DNA of 64,000 bases from Methylophaga sp. (GCA_002706095.1 PAJP01000008.1:85823-149822); one strand, 5' to 3'. Counted from the stretch's first letter, positions 28,884 to 36,553 are shown. Notes: generated from the sequence alone by a model not told the origin. Numbers and translations: made by a program.

Positions 28884-29261
28884 TTATTTTTTAAGGGATT
28901 TTTTATAAACATCTGTTTTTACTTTATGACAGGGTTTACATAACACTTGAAATCCGTCTACCTCACAAAAAAGTCTTTCAACAAAATCAGGTAAATCCTC
29001 TTTACATTTTAAAGATCCTGCTTCTACAATATGATCCACCTGTATATTTTTATCAGGAAACCATTTTTTACAGTGGTTACATTGGTATTCCCATTTTTGT
29101 CTTTTATTTTTTCCTTTATAAACTCTTCTTGCTAATTTTTTTGCTTCTGCAACAGGTTTCCACCATCTTGACTTTTGTCTTAATGCTGATCTTATCATAC
29201 CCCAAAATCCTGCCGAGGTCATAGTTCCGTTATTATAAGGTTTTGGTTTTTTTACTCCCAT
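28884..29261 (-). CDS. HNH endonuclease, 125 aa
   Basis: The core has CNHCKKWFPDKNIQVDHIVE, then GFQVLCKPCHKVKT. The CxxC pairs hold a structural zinc and VDHIVE supplies the HNH histidine and Asp. The N-terminal part (GFWGMIRSALRQKSRWWKPV) is a basic helical DNA-contact region. This type cleaves DNA with a beta-beta-alpha-metal active site. In phages HNH proteins act in packaging, recombination or homing; here it is next to RecA. Confidence 0.8.
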   Translation of the reverse strand: MGVKKPKPYNNGTMTSAGFWGMIRSALRQKSRWWKPVAEAKKLARRVYKGKNKRQKWEYQCNHCKKWFPDKNIQVDHIVEAGSLKCKEDLPDFVERLFCEVDGFQVLCKPCHKVKTDVYKKSLKK

Positions 29262-29443
29262 TTATTGTTTAATTTTAACCACTCTACTAGGTTATTTTTA
29301 TTTTTTCTATAATAATCTTTTTTGTATTGTTTTGCGCAGTCTTTGCAGTAATATCATAATCCGTCTGGTTCTTTACTACTCTTGTGAAATAAATCTATAC
29401 TTTTATATTTACCGCATTTAGTACATTCCTTTTTTCTAGGCAT
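29252..29443 (-). pseudogene. zinc-ribbon gene with an in-frame TGA
   Basis: The 64-codon frame starts MPRKKECTKCGKYKSIDLFH and ends RKNKNNLVEWLKLNNKWE, with two Cys pairs (ECTKCG and CKDCA) as expected of a zinc ribbon. TGA at 29354-29356 lies between them, at a position where such proteins usually have a bulky residue. The frame continues exactly to the overlap with the HNH start, so downstream codons were coding until recently. Mutation, error or readthrough remain possible. Confidence 0.55.
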
Positions 29444-30455
29444 CTAAATGTACTTTTAGGATTATATCTGCTAAAGATTCTGCAAGATCTATATTTTCAG
29501 ATAAAAACTGTTTTGCATCATCTTTACCTTTTCCAATTAAAACGTGGTATTTACTTTTTTCAGGGTCATTTTCAAAAGACTCGTCATAATAATAAGCGTG
29601 ACCTTTTTTATATAATACTCCACAAGCTAATCCGTAATCTCTAACTTCCTGCGCTAAAGAAATACCTGAACCGTGCTCCATATCATAATGACCCTCTTTA
29701 TATGGAGGGTATGTTTTGTTTTTCTCAACCCTAATCCAACCTTGATTTGTAAAAGTACCGTCTTTGTTATCTACTTTAGAACCTCGCATTACTTTAATCA
29801 TTATGGAAGCATAGAATTTAGGTGCGTGTCCTGCGGGAGTTGTAACTCCACCTCCGTACCCTCCAATCTTATCTCTAATTTGATTAATCCAAATACCTGT
29901 AACTTTATTTTTACCTGTAAGACCATTAGTTTGTTTAAACATATTCCCAATAGCCTGCGCGTGTTTTCCAATATTTGATGCATCAGATTCGTTCTCAATT
30001 ACACTTAAAGGCATAAGTGCGGCAATACTATCTACTATATAAGCTCCTATTGCATTTTTCTCTAATAAGTATTTTAATACAGGGGCTGCTTGTGCAATAT
30101 GATCGGGCTGAATAATAATCATTCTGTCCTCGTCTGCTCCTAATTTAACCGCATACTGCTTATCAAAGGCATATTCCGCATCGATAATTAGTATAGCTCT
30201 TGTGTCATCAGTCTTAAAAAACTGAGCAACAGCCATTAGAGCAATAGTAGTCTTACCTGAACTCTCTGCTCCGTAAATCACTGTGTTCCTTCCAATAGGA
30301 AAGCCTCCTCCTGTGCATATATCATAAGTCAAGCTGCCTGTTCTAAGTCTAGGTATTTCCAACCCTTCAGAAGAGCTTGCAATTTGTACAGGGGATTCTG
30401 TTTTTAACTCTTTATTTAAGCCTTTTACTAATTCTAATAATTCTTTATCTTTCAT
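29436..30455 (-). CDS. RecA-type recombinase
   Basis: Walker A is GAESSGKT at about residues 64-71, Walker B AYIVDSIAAL near 140, and a RecA core with ILIIDAEYAFDKQYAVKLGA and IWINQIRDKIGGYGGGVTTP (loop L2-like). It is 339 residues, similar in size to host RecA. It carries out strand exchange in phage recombination-dependent replication and repair. It lies downstream of the NinG-like nuclease and is followed by HNH genes. Confidence 0.9.
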   Translation of the reverse strand: MKDKELLELVKGLNKELKTESPVQIASSSEGLEIPRLRTGSLTYDICTGGGFPIGRNTVIYGAESSGKTTIALMAVAQFFKTDDTRAILIIDAEYAFDKQYAVKLGADEDRMIIIQPDHIAQAAPVLKYLLEKNAIGAYIVDSIAALMPLSVIENESDASNIGKHAQAIGNMFKQTNGLTGKNKVTGIWINQIRDKIGGYGGGVTTPAGHAPKFYASIMIKVMRGSKVDNKDGTFTNQGWIRVEKNKTYPPYKEGHYDMEHGSGISLAQEVRDYGLACGVLYKKGHAYYYDESFENDPEKSKYHVLIGKGKDDAKQFLSENIDLAESLADIILKVHLDA

Positions 30456-30938
30456 TTATTTCTGTGAATTTTCATACTCCTTTTTAGCTGTGGATAGGCT
30501 TTGTACTATTGATTGAAAAGTTGTATCATATCTATCGTACATAAGTTCCACTTTAATCATAAACTCTTTGATATCTTCCATAAGAGCGATTCTATCTGTA
30601 TAGTACTTTGATTTATAGACTAAATCACCTGCGGCAGTTACTTTTACACCTTCATCTAATAAAGCCTCTAATGCTTCTGCCTTTACTCTTTTTCTTACTT
30701 CATCTAAGTATACGTGTTGAGAGCCTTTGAATTTTTTCAGTGCAGCATAACTTACAGACAACATTTGCATTTGTGAGTCAAATGCTCTTTTTATACGTTC
30801 TAACTCATAAGGGTCATATATATCAGTCATATTGTGATACTCTGCTGCAAGTTTTTTTAACTTACCTAAACATTCATATGCATTCTTATATGTACTTTCC
30901 GATAAAGGTACTAAATCACTTACTTTTAATTCGCTCAT
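30456..30938 (-). CDS. helical RecA-associated hypothetical protein, 160 aa
   Basis: Almost entirely helical (AYECLGKLKKLAAEYHNMTD, LERIKRAFDSQMQML, RIALMEDIKEFMIKVELM). It is adjacent to RecA and may be its partner or mediator. No family was recognised. Confidence 0.65.
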   Translation of the reverse strand: MSELKVSDLVPLSESTYKNAYECLGKLKKLAAEYHNMTDIYDPYELERIKRAFDSQMQMLSVSYAALKKFKGSQHVYLDEVRKRVKAEALEALLDEGVKVTAAGDLVYKSKYYTDRIALMEDIKEFMIKVELMYDRYDTTFQSIVQSLSTAKKEYENSQK

Positions 30939-31440
30939 TTAAGTATATATTTAAAGCTCTTGTTAAAACCGTATTTTCTTGTGACAAATTTAGTAATTTT
31001 TCAAATCTTTTGCAACAAATATCCCAACTATTTTTGAATATTTTTTCTAAAGAGTCAAAATCGTGCTTAAAAAGTAAACTATCAAACACCTCATGTTCTT
31101 TAAAAGTGAGGTAAATATAGTTATCTAAGTTATCTTCTAAACTAGGATGTCTTCCTTTATCAAACAAATGACATATGTTTGATCTTGTAGGATTGCTTAT
31201 AGGCACTCCTGACTCTTCCGATTTAAAACATTTTTTAATATGATGATCAAAATAAGCATTTCTCCTTTCGGTTCTTGCTTTCCTGTATTTTTTGTTTTTA
31301 ACTGTTTGTTGCTTAATTTTACCTGATGACTTCAATATGGAATTGCTTTTTATCTGCTTACCTCCTAAGCAAACTTTACAAAGACCTTTTGAGAACCTTG
31401 GGTTCTTTCCACATTCTTTACACTTTCTAGTTTTAATCAT
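30916..31440 (-). CDS. zinc-binding NinG-like or HNH-like protein, 174 aa
   Basis: An N-terminal zinc ribbon (KCKECGKNPRFSKGLCKVCL) is followed by basic helices. Then comes SEESGVPISNPTRSNICHLF and NYIYLTFKEHEVFDSLLFKH, which resembles the C-H and H-E-x-F arrangement of NinG-like phage recombination nucleases. It would help process branched DNA with RecA. The identification is by pattern and not certain. Confidence 0.5.
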   Translation of the reverse strand: MIKTRKCKECGKNPRFSKGLCKVCLGGKQIKSNSILKSSGKIKQQTVKNKKYRKARTERRNAYFDHHIKKCFKSEESGVPISNPTRSNICHLFDKGRHPSLEDNLDNYIYLTFKEHEVFDSLLFKHDFDSLEKIFKNSWDICCKRFEKLLNLSQENTVLTRALNIYLNERIKSK

Positions 31441-31631
31441 CCATCAATATATTCTAAATCTCCATTATCGTCTAGAAATAATTCTCCATTATAAATTAAC
31501 TGTGCTGTAATTTGTACAATATCCTCAATCGAATCTAAAGCATTATAATTTGGACTACTCTCTAGTTTATGATTTACATAAGTTACACACTCTTGTTGTA
31601 TTGACGGTAATATTTTTTCTTTATTTCTCAT
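31437..31631 (-). CDS. hypothetical protein, 64 aa
   Basis: The sequence MRNKEKILPSIQQECVTYVN is helical and ends with an acidic turn (GELFLDDNGDLEYIDG). It overlaps the next gene by four bases. Function is unknown. Confidence 0.6.
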   Translation of the reverse strand: MRNKEKILPSIQQECVTYVNHKLESSPNYNALDSIEDIVQITAQLIYNGELFLDDNGDLEYIDG

Positions 31632-31640
31632 TTTATTTAA

Positions 31641-31778
31641 TTATTTCCAATTTAATTTTTCACCACAATTAGAACAATAGTTATCTAAATAACCTATATC
31701 TGATTCTTTACATTTTTTACATATAAACATAGGTGCTCCATTATCCCAAGTCTCTTCTTTTTTCTTTTCAGGTTTCAT
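31641..31778 (-). CDS. zinc-ribbon protein, 45 aa
   Basis: ICKKCKESDIGYLDNYCSNC contains two CxxC pairs, the standard zinc ribbon, after a basic acidic head. It overlaps the upstream gene by four bases. It may be an accessory to the replication proteins. Confidence 0.55.
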   Translation of the reverse strand: MKPEKKKEETWDNGAPMFICKKCKESDIGYLDNYCSNCGEKLNWK

Positions 31779-32017
31779 TTTATTTTTATTTTTCCTATAC
31801 CTTTTAAGTATATGTAGTTAATGTTATTTTCTAGTATTTTAAACTCTTCTGTTTTTATATCCGACAAAAAACTGTAATATTCTTCGGGCAGTAAACTTAA
31901 TTCTATTTCAAGTTCTATGCTTGGTGTTCCAAAAGATAATCTGTCTGATAATATCTCTAAGTAAGCTAAATCCTCGTAATCTGAGTGGTGTTCTATGCCG
32001 TTAATTGTTGCTATCAT
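31775..32017 (-). CDS. hypothetical protein, 80 aa
   Basis: A small acidic protein (EHHSDYEDLAYLEILSDRLS) with hydrophobic segments at the end (NNINYIYLKGIGKIKIK). Both start and stop overlap neighbours. No family was recognised. Confidence 0.6.
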   Translation of the reverse strand: MIATINGIEHHSDYEDLAYLEILSDRLSFGTPSIELEIELSLLPEEYYSFLSDIKTEEFKILENNINYIYLKGIGKIKIK

Positions 32018-32247
32018 ACTACTCTCTCAATTAACCATTCTTTAGCACATTTTAAATCTGTATCTTCACTATCTCTACATCTGTTACAGTAAAATGTTTC
32101 TGCATATTTCCAGGCTTCTACGCTCGATTTAAAACCACCTTTACTTATTTGTTCATCATCTGTTTGGTGTAAATAAATTGCTCTCCAAGTATTACACTGA
32201 CAGCTTTTGTTTTTACCACACGCACAAGTTTCTTCAAATTCTCTCAT
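32014..32247 (-). CDS. Cys-rich hypothetical protein, 77 aa
   Basis: Cys pairs are present in CACGKNKSCQC and in FYCNRCRDSED, with a late Cys (LKCAKEWLIE). It probably binds one or two zinc ions. It overlaps neighbours on both sides. Function is unknown. Confidence 0.6.
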   Translation of the reverse strand: MREFEETCACGKNKSCQCNTWRAIYLHQTDDEQISKGGFKSSVEAWKYAETFYCNRCRDSEDTDLKCAKEWLIERVV

Positions 32248-32452
32248 ACCAAATTTTATCTGTTTTGTATTTTTCTGCCATTTCTTTTACAAACTGTTTT
32301 ACTTCTTTTTCTGTTACACTCCAAAGTATTTCAAAGAATTGCTCAGATAAGTTCCAATATTTAACTTCTACCTCATAGTCCCAATCGTATACCCACTCTT
32401 TTTTGTAGTAATATCCTCCTCCTATAAACCAATGTATAAGATAATTACCCAT
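32234..32452 (-). CDS. hypothetical protein, 72 aa
   Basis: An aromatic-rich protein (GNYLIHWFIGGGYYYKKEWV) with a helical, basic end (KQFVKEMAEKYKTDKIW). It overlaps the upstream gene by eight bases. No family was recognised. Confidence 0.6.
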   Translation of the reverse strand: MGNYLIHWFIGGGYYYKKEWVYDWDYEVEVKYWNLSEQFFEILWSVTEKEVKQFVKEMAEKYKTDKIWYERI

Positions 32453-32747
32453 AAATGTCTTCTTTTACATCGTTTATCCACTCTTGTCCAAAATCTAAAA
32501 AATCTTTCCATAACTTATCCTTTTGTGCCAAAGGATTACAACTATTGCAATCTAATACTTGAGAAGTAAAAGTACACCACATCTCGTAACAGACAGGTAA
32601 AGATAAATCAAAACCTTTATGGTGTTCCCAATACTCCATAAGTTCGATATACTCTTTAACAGTACTTATGCCTAAATCGTATGTAGCATCTGATATTTCA
32701 AAATGCTCACATATACCTACTTTAATAAAATTATCTAATTTTTCCAT
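32445..32747 (-). CDS. hypothetical protein, 100 aa
   Basis: A helical protein with several Cys (CYEMWCTFTSQVLDCNSCNP). The Cys might bind metal. It overlaps the next gene by 17 bases. Function is unknown. Confidence 0.6.
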   Translation of the reverse strand: MEKLDNFIKVGICEHFEISDATYDLGISTVKEYIELMEYWEHHKGFDLSLPVCYEMWCTFTSQVLDCNSCNPLAQKDKLWKDFLDFGQEWINDVKEDIYG

Positions 32748-32931
32748 TTCTTTTTACTTCTATTTCAAAATGCTTATCATACATTTCTAGTATATCTTCC
32801 CCTGTTTTAAGGTGCTCAGAAACGCTCGATGAAAAATTCCTACATATGATAAAATCTTTTAATTCTGTTCTAAAACTAAGTATTAATCCCTCATAGAAAT
32901 TTTCTACTGCTTTAATATCACTATCTTTCAT
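32731..32931 (-). CDS. hypothetical protein, 66 aa
   Basis: A helical small protein (KAVENFYEGLILSFRTELKD) with a basic end. Start and stop overlap neighbours. No family was recognised. Confidence 0.55.
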   Translation of the reverse strand: MKDSDIKAVENFYEGLILSFRTELKDFIICRNFSSSVSEHLKTGEDILEMYDKHFEIEVKRNGKIR

Positions 32932-33122
32932 ATTAACTTTTTTCGCTTAAAATATTTTTGCACATAATTTAACTCTTCCTCTACTAACTTTCCACCCGCC
33001 ACTAAAATAACTTCTCCGTTTATAACTTGATAATGTTTTCTGATGTACCAAACACTTTTTTCATCTGTTTTAAACGGTTTTATTCTTTCTGTTGTCTTTT
33101 TATCCTTCTTTTTTGGCGGCAT
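32928..33122 (-). CDS. basic hypothetical protein, 64 aa
   Basis: A strongly basic protein (MPPKKKDKKTTERIKPFKTD) with a hydrophobic middle (YQVINGEVILVAGGKLVEEE) and a basic tail KYFKRKKLI. The charge suggests nucleic-acid binding. It begins directly after the preceding gene. Confidence 0.6.
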   Translation of the reverse strand: MPPKKKDKKTTERIKPFKTDEKSVWYIRKHYQVINGEVILVAGGKLVEEELNYVQKYFKRKKLI

Positions 33123-33320
33123 TTAATCTTTTATTTCTTCCCATACAAAAATTGGTGTTTCAAAAGGATTAGACTTATTTGGTATGTAATCAGGATTTTT
33201 AACCATACGCCAATTTCTATTACAATTTGTACAAGTACATCTTATTGGTTGTGTTGGGTGGTCATATAAATACTTATGATAACCTAACCTGCATAATATC
33301 TTTCTAATCCAATTTTTCAT
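33123..33320 (-). CDS. zinc-binding protein, 65 aa
   Basis: The segment ILCRLGYHKYLYDHPTQPIR, followed by CTCTNCNRNWRM, gives the C-x-x-G-x-H and C-x-C-x-x-C layout of small zinc proteins common in phages. It may bind DNA. It lies directly upstream of a second HNH gene. Confidence 0.6.
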   Translation of the reverse strand: MKNWIRKILCRLGYHKYLYDHPTQPIRCTCTNCNRNWRMVKNPDYIPNKSNPFETPIFVWEEIKD

Positions 33321-33365
33321 TCTACAAATATAATTACTATTTCCCTGTTATGCAAGTTATTAGTG

Positions 33366-33935
33366 TTAAAGTTTTAGTAAATATCTTAGAATCAACTTCC
33401 TTTTATCAGAGCTCCAATCTATATCAGGGTTATCTCTAATTCTCTTGCAATATTCAATGCCTCCTTCCATTCTTAAAACTTTACTTACAGACAATCCTGC
33501 ATATTTTCCAAAATCAAAAACTGCTAAATTAGGTCTTGGTTTTGACTTCTTTTTCTTCTTATTGTACTCTTTTTGTCTTTTAACTCTTCTTTCTAATAAT
33601 TTTTTATCTCGCTTCTTTCTTCTTGTTTCGATACCTTTACTATAGTTCTCTTGTTTTTCTATAAAGTACTTATCGAAATTAGATTTTATAAACCTTATAG
33701 CTTTTTCAGGTTTATGCTCCTTTTCGTGGCAGGGTCTACATAATATTTCTAGGTCTTCTTCCTTCTCATTAAAAACGTTTTCATAGGTCTTGTGGTGTAG
33801 ATCAGCTTTTTCATTCGATAAGTCTTTACTACACCTTTCGCATACTCTGCCCCTCTTACCGAGTATAAGGTTTCTTAAGTTTTTCCACTTACTACTTTTT
33901 AAGTAGTCGTAATATTTTTTCTTGTAATCTGTCAC
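33366..33935 (-). CDS. HNH endonuclease with an ExoX-like C-terminal domain, 189 aa
   Basis: The N-terminal half has CERCSKDLSNEKADLHHKTY and ILCRPCHEKEH, an HNH nuclease with two CxxC pairs and HH as the active residues. A Lys/Arg-rich middle (LLERRVKRQKEYNKKKKK) probably contacts DNA. The C-terminal FDFGKYAGLSVSKVLRMEGG resembles the small GKYKG-type domain found at the C-terminus of ExoX-like exonucleases. It is a candidate homing or branch-processing nuclease. Confidence 0.65.
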   Translation of the reverse strand: MTDYKKKYYDYLKSSKWKNLRNLILGKRGRVCERCSKDLSNEKADLHHKTYENVFNEKEEDLEILCRPCHEKEHKPEKAIRFIKSNFDKYFIEKQENYSKGIETRRKKRDKKLLERRVKRQKEYNKKKKKSKPRPNLAVFDFGKYAGLSVSKVLRMEGGIEYCKRIRDNPDIDWSSDKRKLILRYLLKL

Positions 33936-34117
33936 TTCTTTTTTAAGGTCTTTTTATAATCTGTAAAAGATAATTTACTTTTACTGTTACACCACCTTCT
34001 AAACAACATATCTTCCGCAGATATCTCTATGTGCGTAAATAACCCTGATTGTTTATAATCTTGTAAATGCTCTGCACTTGCGTTTACAAATGCTAATGCT
34101 TGTGTTAGTCTACTCAT
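33932..34117 (-). CDS. helical hypothetical protein, 61 aa
   Basis: A helical start (MSRLTQALAFVNASAEHLQD) and a basic end (LSFTDYKKTLKKK). It overlaps the HNH gene by four bases. No family was recognised. Confidence 0.6.
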   Translation of the reverse strand: MSRLTQALAFVNASAEHLQDYKQSGLFTHIEISAEDMLFRRWCNSKSKLSFTDYKKTLKKK

Positions 34118-34289
34118 ATCTATTTATTATTGATAGTACTTTTTTCCAAAATTCTTTATCTCCTTCTGCTCCTGCAAACTCATAAGGATATAACTCATCA
34201 TCCATACTAGCGGCAGTATATGCTAACAAATAAGCCATTTTTTTACCTGAGTGATCTACTATTTTTTGAGCAGTCTCTAATTCTGTCAT
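34110..34289 (-). CDS. hypothetical protein, 59 aa
   Basis: A small helical protein (MTELETAQKIVDHSGKKMAY, then EGDKEFWKKVLSIINRYE). It overlaps the previous gene by eight bases. Function is unknown. Confidence 0.55.
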   Translation of the reverse strand: MTELETAQKIVDHSGKKMAYLLAYTAASMDDELYPYEFAGAEGDKEFWKKVLSIINRYE

Positions 34290-34324
34290 AGTTTTTTTAT
34301 TTAATCTTCAAATATACAAAATCT

Positions 34325-35503
34325 TTAAGAAGCTTGCAAGTATGTTTTGATTTGTTTAGAATATTTTGTAAGGGTGTTTTGGTGCTTACCTATTTTCTTA
34401 GCAATATTTTTATTTGTTATTTTACCATCTTTTTCGTAATCCCAACTATCGATAGCAGTTATTATCTCTTTAAATGTCTCTTCCCTTCTCTTTCTGTTAC
34501 TGACTTCGGCAGCTATAGACCTTCTTTCACTTCCATTTAAATCATAGTCAGGATTATATAGTATTTTTCTAGTTCTGTTGTTGAAAATAACAGGTTCTTT
34601 ACTGAAAACATTATCGACTATGATATTTACTTCTTTTTGAGGTAGAGGCGGGTTACAACACTGATTATTTAATCCATTTATAAAGCCTTTTATTTTAGAC
34701 TTAGTTGCATTAGGGTTTAAACCTCTGCAATTAGAAGTAGCTGAAAAAATAGACGTGTTTCTTTTACCTTCTTTTATATTAGGAGGCAGGAATATTTCAG
34801 TATATCCTTGCTCCTCTTCTAAAACTATATATCTCTCCCCATCGAAGTTTACACCTTCATACAAATCTTTTTCATTTGAAGTACGTAAATCACCTTCTTT
34901 AAAAAAATCACTGTCCGCCTCCAACATTATAGTTTTATATATGTTATGAGATGAAGTAGTATTAGTATTGTGTTTTTTATCAGTATATTTGTACTCAGAG
35001 TATAGAGTATTGATATAAGGATTAGAATCCTGAGATATGATATTAAGTCTATCTACAGATACAGCATTAGTGTCTAATTCAATACCTAAGTCTTCTGCTA
35101 TTTCCTGTGCTGCGTATTTTAAGTTAGACTCATTTACCCCAGATACAGACACTATCATACCACAACCTCTTCGAGACAGAGAATCCCAACAAGCCACAAC
35201 GTAATCCTTTTTTAAGTTATGCTTATCCATAGATGAGTCTACATCAAGGTAAAGATACCCTGTTTGTTTAATAATATTCTCTGTATTTATATAAGAATCG
35301 TAACTAAAGTTAAACGCAATGCAAGGCATACCGTCTTTTATCTTTTTATAAGTAATTATATCTCCGTTATCATAAGCCTCTCTAGCGGCATTTATAGACA
35401 AGGTATTTAATCTACTTGGGTTTTGTAACTCTTCTAAAAACTCTTGAAGATTTAGTTCCCCCACGATATCCCGTTTTTTGTAATTTTGTATTATACTAAA
35501 CAT
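34325..35503 (-). CDS. BT4734/VirE-N-like primase with PriCT domain, 392 aa
   Basis: The N-terminal half reads AYDNGDIITYKKIKDGMPCI, then YLYLDVDSSMDKH, like the BT4734 or VirE N-terminal domain known from Bacteroidota primases and mobile elements. Residues around RNTSIFSATSNCRGLNPNAT and NGLNNQCCNPPLPQKEVNII form a PriCT-1 primase C-terminal domain. The end carries a helix-turn-helix-like ITNKNIAKKIGKHQNTLTKY. It probably starts replication, without a helicase domain of its own. The ATG after the attenuator hairpin is used; a longer start would include the terminator. Confidence 0.7.
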   Translation of the reverse strand: MFSIIQNYKKRDIVGELNLQEFLEELQNPSRLNTLSINAAREAYDNGDIITYKKIKDGMPCIAFNFSYDSYINTENIIKQTGYLYLDVDSSMDKHNLKKDYVVACWDSLSRRGCGMIVSVSGVNESNLKYAAQEIAEDLGIELDTNAVSVDRLNIISQDSNPYINTLYSEYKYTDKKHNTNTTSSHNIYKTIMLEADSDFFKEGDLRTSNEKDLYEGVNFDGERYIVLEEEQGYTEIFLPPNIKEGKRNTSIFSATSNCRGLNPNATKSKIKGFINGLNNQCCNPPLPQKEVNIIVDNVFSKEPVIFNNRTRKILYNPDYDLNGSERRSIAAEVSNRKRREETFKEIITAIDSWDYEKDGKITNKNIAKKIGKHQNTLTKYSKQIKTYLQAS

Positions 35504-35525
35504 ATGAAAGTATTTCGCTGTTAAA

Positions 35526-35640
35526 CATAAAAACCCACTCAATTATGAAAAGCTGTCTAGGCTAGTTCAAGTCCTGAGTGGGTTAGAGGGAAAACCCCTT
35601 TTATAAAATATTTTTGCAAACTTAAACTAACACCTAGACA
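35526..35640 (-). promoter_or_regulatory. structured leader with intrinsic terminator before the primase
   Basis: The transcript starts near 35638 and ends in a 10-bp terminator stem (AACCCACTCA, 33 bases, TGAGTGGGTT) followed by TTTTT. The first bases TGTCTAGG are perfectly complementary to CCTAGACA in the loop of the terminator, and AGGGG/CCCT forms a third stem. This permits terminated and antiterminated folds, so it looks like an attenuator or a small RNA. Confidence 0.55.
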
Positions 35641-35644
35641 AGCC

Positions 35645-35677
35645 GCAAATATATAACAAAGTTTTTAATTTACCAAA
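35645..35677 (-). promoter_or_regulatory. host-type promoter for the primase leader
   Basis: On the minus strand TTTG, 20 bases, TATATTTGC. It is a full match to the Bacteroidota consensus. Confidence 0.65.
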
Positions 35678-35698
35678 TATATAAATTATTTTTTAATG

Positions 35699-35791
35699 TT
35701 AAATTTTTCCGTTTAATTCTAAATACACTAATCCCGCAATAAAACCGCAGAATAAAGCATACAATAATATTAATTTAAATATATTCTTCAT
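35699..35791 (-). CDS. very small membrane protein, 30 aa
   Basis: The frame MKNIFKLILLYALFCGFIAG is almost entirely hydrophobic, with a short tail. It overlaps the upstream zinc-ribbon gene by 17 bases. It may be a small membrane effector, or a chance hydrophobic frame. Confidence 0.4.
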   Translation of the reverse strand: MKNIFKLILLYALFCGFIAGLVYLELNGKI

Positions 35792-35963
35792 CAATATCTA
35801 TTTTCCCTTCCCCTAAAACACCACAAATCCAAGAAGAAAAAGAGTCATAAGTCACTTGCTCAAGTTCAGTTTCGTAAGTAATGTTGCAGTTTTTACAGTA
35901 AACATTATCACCAAAACTACCTTGCATTTCTTCACCACATTCAGGACAATCATATTCAAACAT
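35775..35963 (-). CDS. zinc-ribbon protein, 62 aa
   Basis: YDCPECGEEMQGSFGDNVYC and the adjoining CKNC make two CxxC pairs, a zinc ribbon, followed by an acidic helix. Transcription passes through a structured leader with an intrinsic terminator, so expression may be attenuated. The product may contact RNA polymerase or DNA, but this is inference. Confidence 0.65.
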   Translation of the reverse strand: MFEYDCPECGEEMQGSFGDNVYCKNCNITYETELEQVTYDSFSSWICGVLGEGKIDIDEEYI

Positions 35964-35975
35964 AATAAATAATTT

Positions 35976-36130
35976 ATAGTAAAAACCAATAGTCGGTATG
36001 TCAATTCATCTCTTTAATAACCGTTGCAATTAATACCCACTAGGTTTGCAACTTGGTGACTATCGGCTTATTTTACCACCACAGATTAACTGGTTCTGCG
36101 AGACCTTGCTCTTAACTCTTACGTTACAGG
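35976..36130 (-). promoter_or_regulatory. structured leader with intrinsic terminator before the zinc-ribbon gene
   Basis: A 9-bp stem (CCGATAGTC with GACTATTGG) followed by TTTTTA encloses 63 bases, including a perfect 7-bp stem GTTGCAA/TTGCAAC. Further upstream AACCAG, 5 bases, CTGTGGT forms another. The arrangement, promoter, multi-stem RNA, terminator, then start codon, is that of an attenuator or a stable small RNA. I know no matching named family. Confidence 0.5.
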
Positions 36131-36136
36131 TGATGT

Positions 36137-36169
36137 GCAAATATATAATATAAGTATTTAATATACAAG
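36137..36169 (-). promoter_or_regulatory. host-type promoter for the zinc-ribbon leader
   Basis: On the minus strand TTG,  about 20 bases, TATATTTGC. A full match to the Bacteroidota promoter consensus. Confidence 0.6.
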
Positions 36170-36224
36170 CTTTTTGTTCATTATTTTAAGATGTTCACGT
36201 AAAATGAACACATTATTTTTATGA

Positions 36225-36257
36225 ATAAAAAATCCCCGCAAAATTAATTGCAGGGAT
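36225..36257 (-). terminator. intrinsic terminator
   Basis: On the minus strand ATCCCTGCAA, 6 bases, TTGCGGGGAT then TTTTTT. It ends the gene that stops at 36287. A separate 6-bp inverted repeat TGTTCA/TGAACA lies about 25 bases away. Confidence 0.65.
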
Positions 36258-36286
36258 AAAGTTTAACATAAAAATAAACAATCAAT

Positions 36287-36553
36287 CTAAAATATTCCGT
36301 TCTTATCAGTTAACGGTCTAATTATTTCAATATCTGGCTTAAACATTGATAAATTACTAAATAGTATCTCTACCATTTTTTTAATAGCTCTTGCTGACAT
36401 ATCATTACTTAAATCATACTGTCGCCAAAGCTCCAATGTAAAATTCCTAATAAAATCTTGCTCTTCATCTATAAACCTATCTGATATAATTACAGAAAGA
36501 TTTTCATCCTCCCATAAATATAGATAGAAGTCGTGGTAATTTAACTTATTCAC
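36287..36553 (-). CDS. acidic hypothetical protein, 88 aa
   Basis: An acidic, aromatic start (MNKLNYHDFYLYLWEDENLS) and a helical C-terminus (ARAIKKMVEILFSNLSMF). It lies next to the divergent control region and is the first minus-strand gene there. It could be an early regulator, but no DNA-binding motif is evident. Confidence 0.6.
   Translation of the reverse strand: MNKLNYHDFYLYLWEDENLSVIISDRFIDEEQDFIRNFTLELWRQYDLSNDMSARAIKKMVEILFSNLSMFKPDIEIIRPLTDKNGIF

Noticed and set aside
29354..29356. Genome-wide TGA recoding
   Set aside because: Many genes end in TGA, including coupled ATGA overlaps, so TGA is a normal stop here.
35532..35584. A possible tRNA because of GTTCAAGTCC within a 10-bp stem
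   Set aside because: The element is only 53 nt and has no cloverleaf. The reverse strand is a good terminator stem with a T-run, which explains it better.
28680..35963. A large restriction-modification or defence island because of HNH genes
   Set aside because: The HNH and NinG-like proteins lie among RecA and primase genes, in overlapping operons, so phage recombination and replication explain them.
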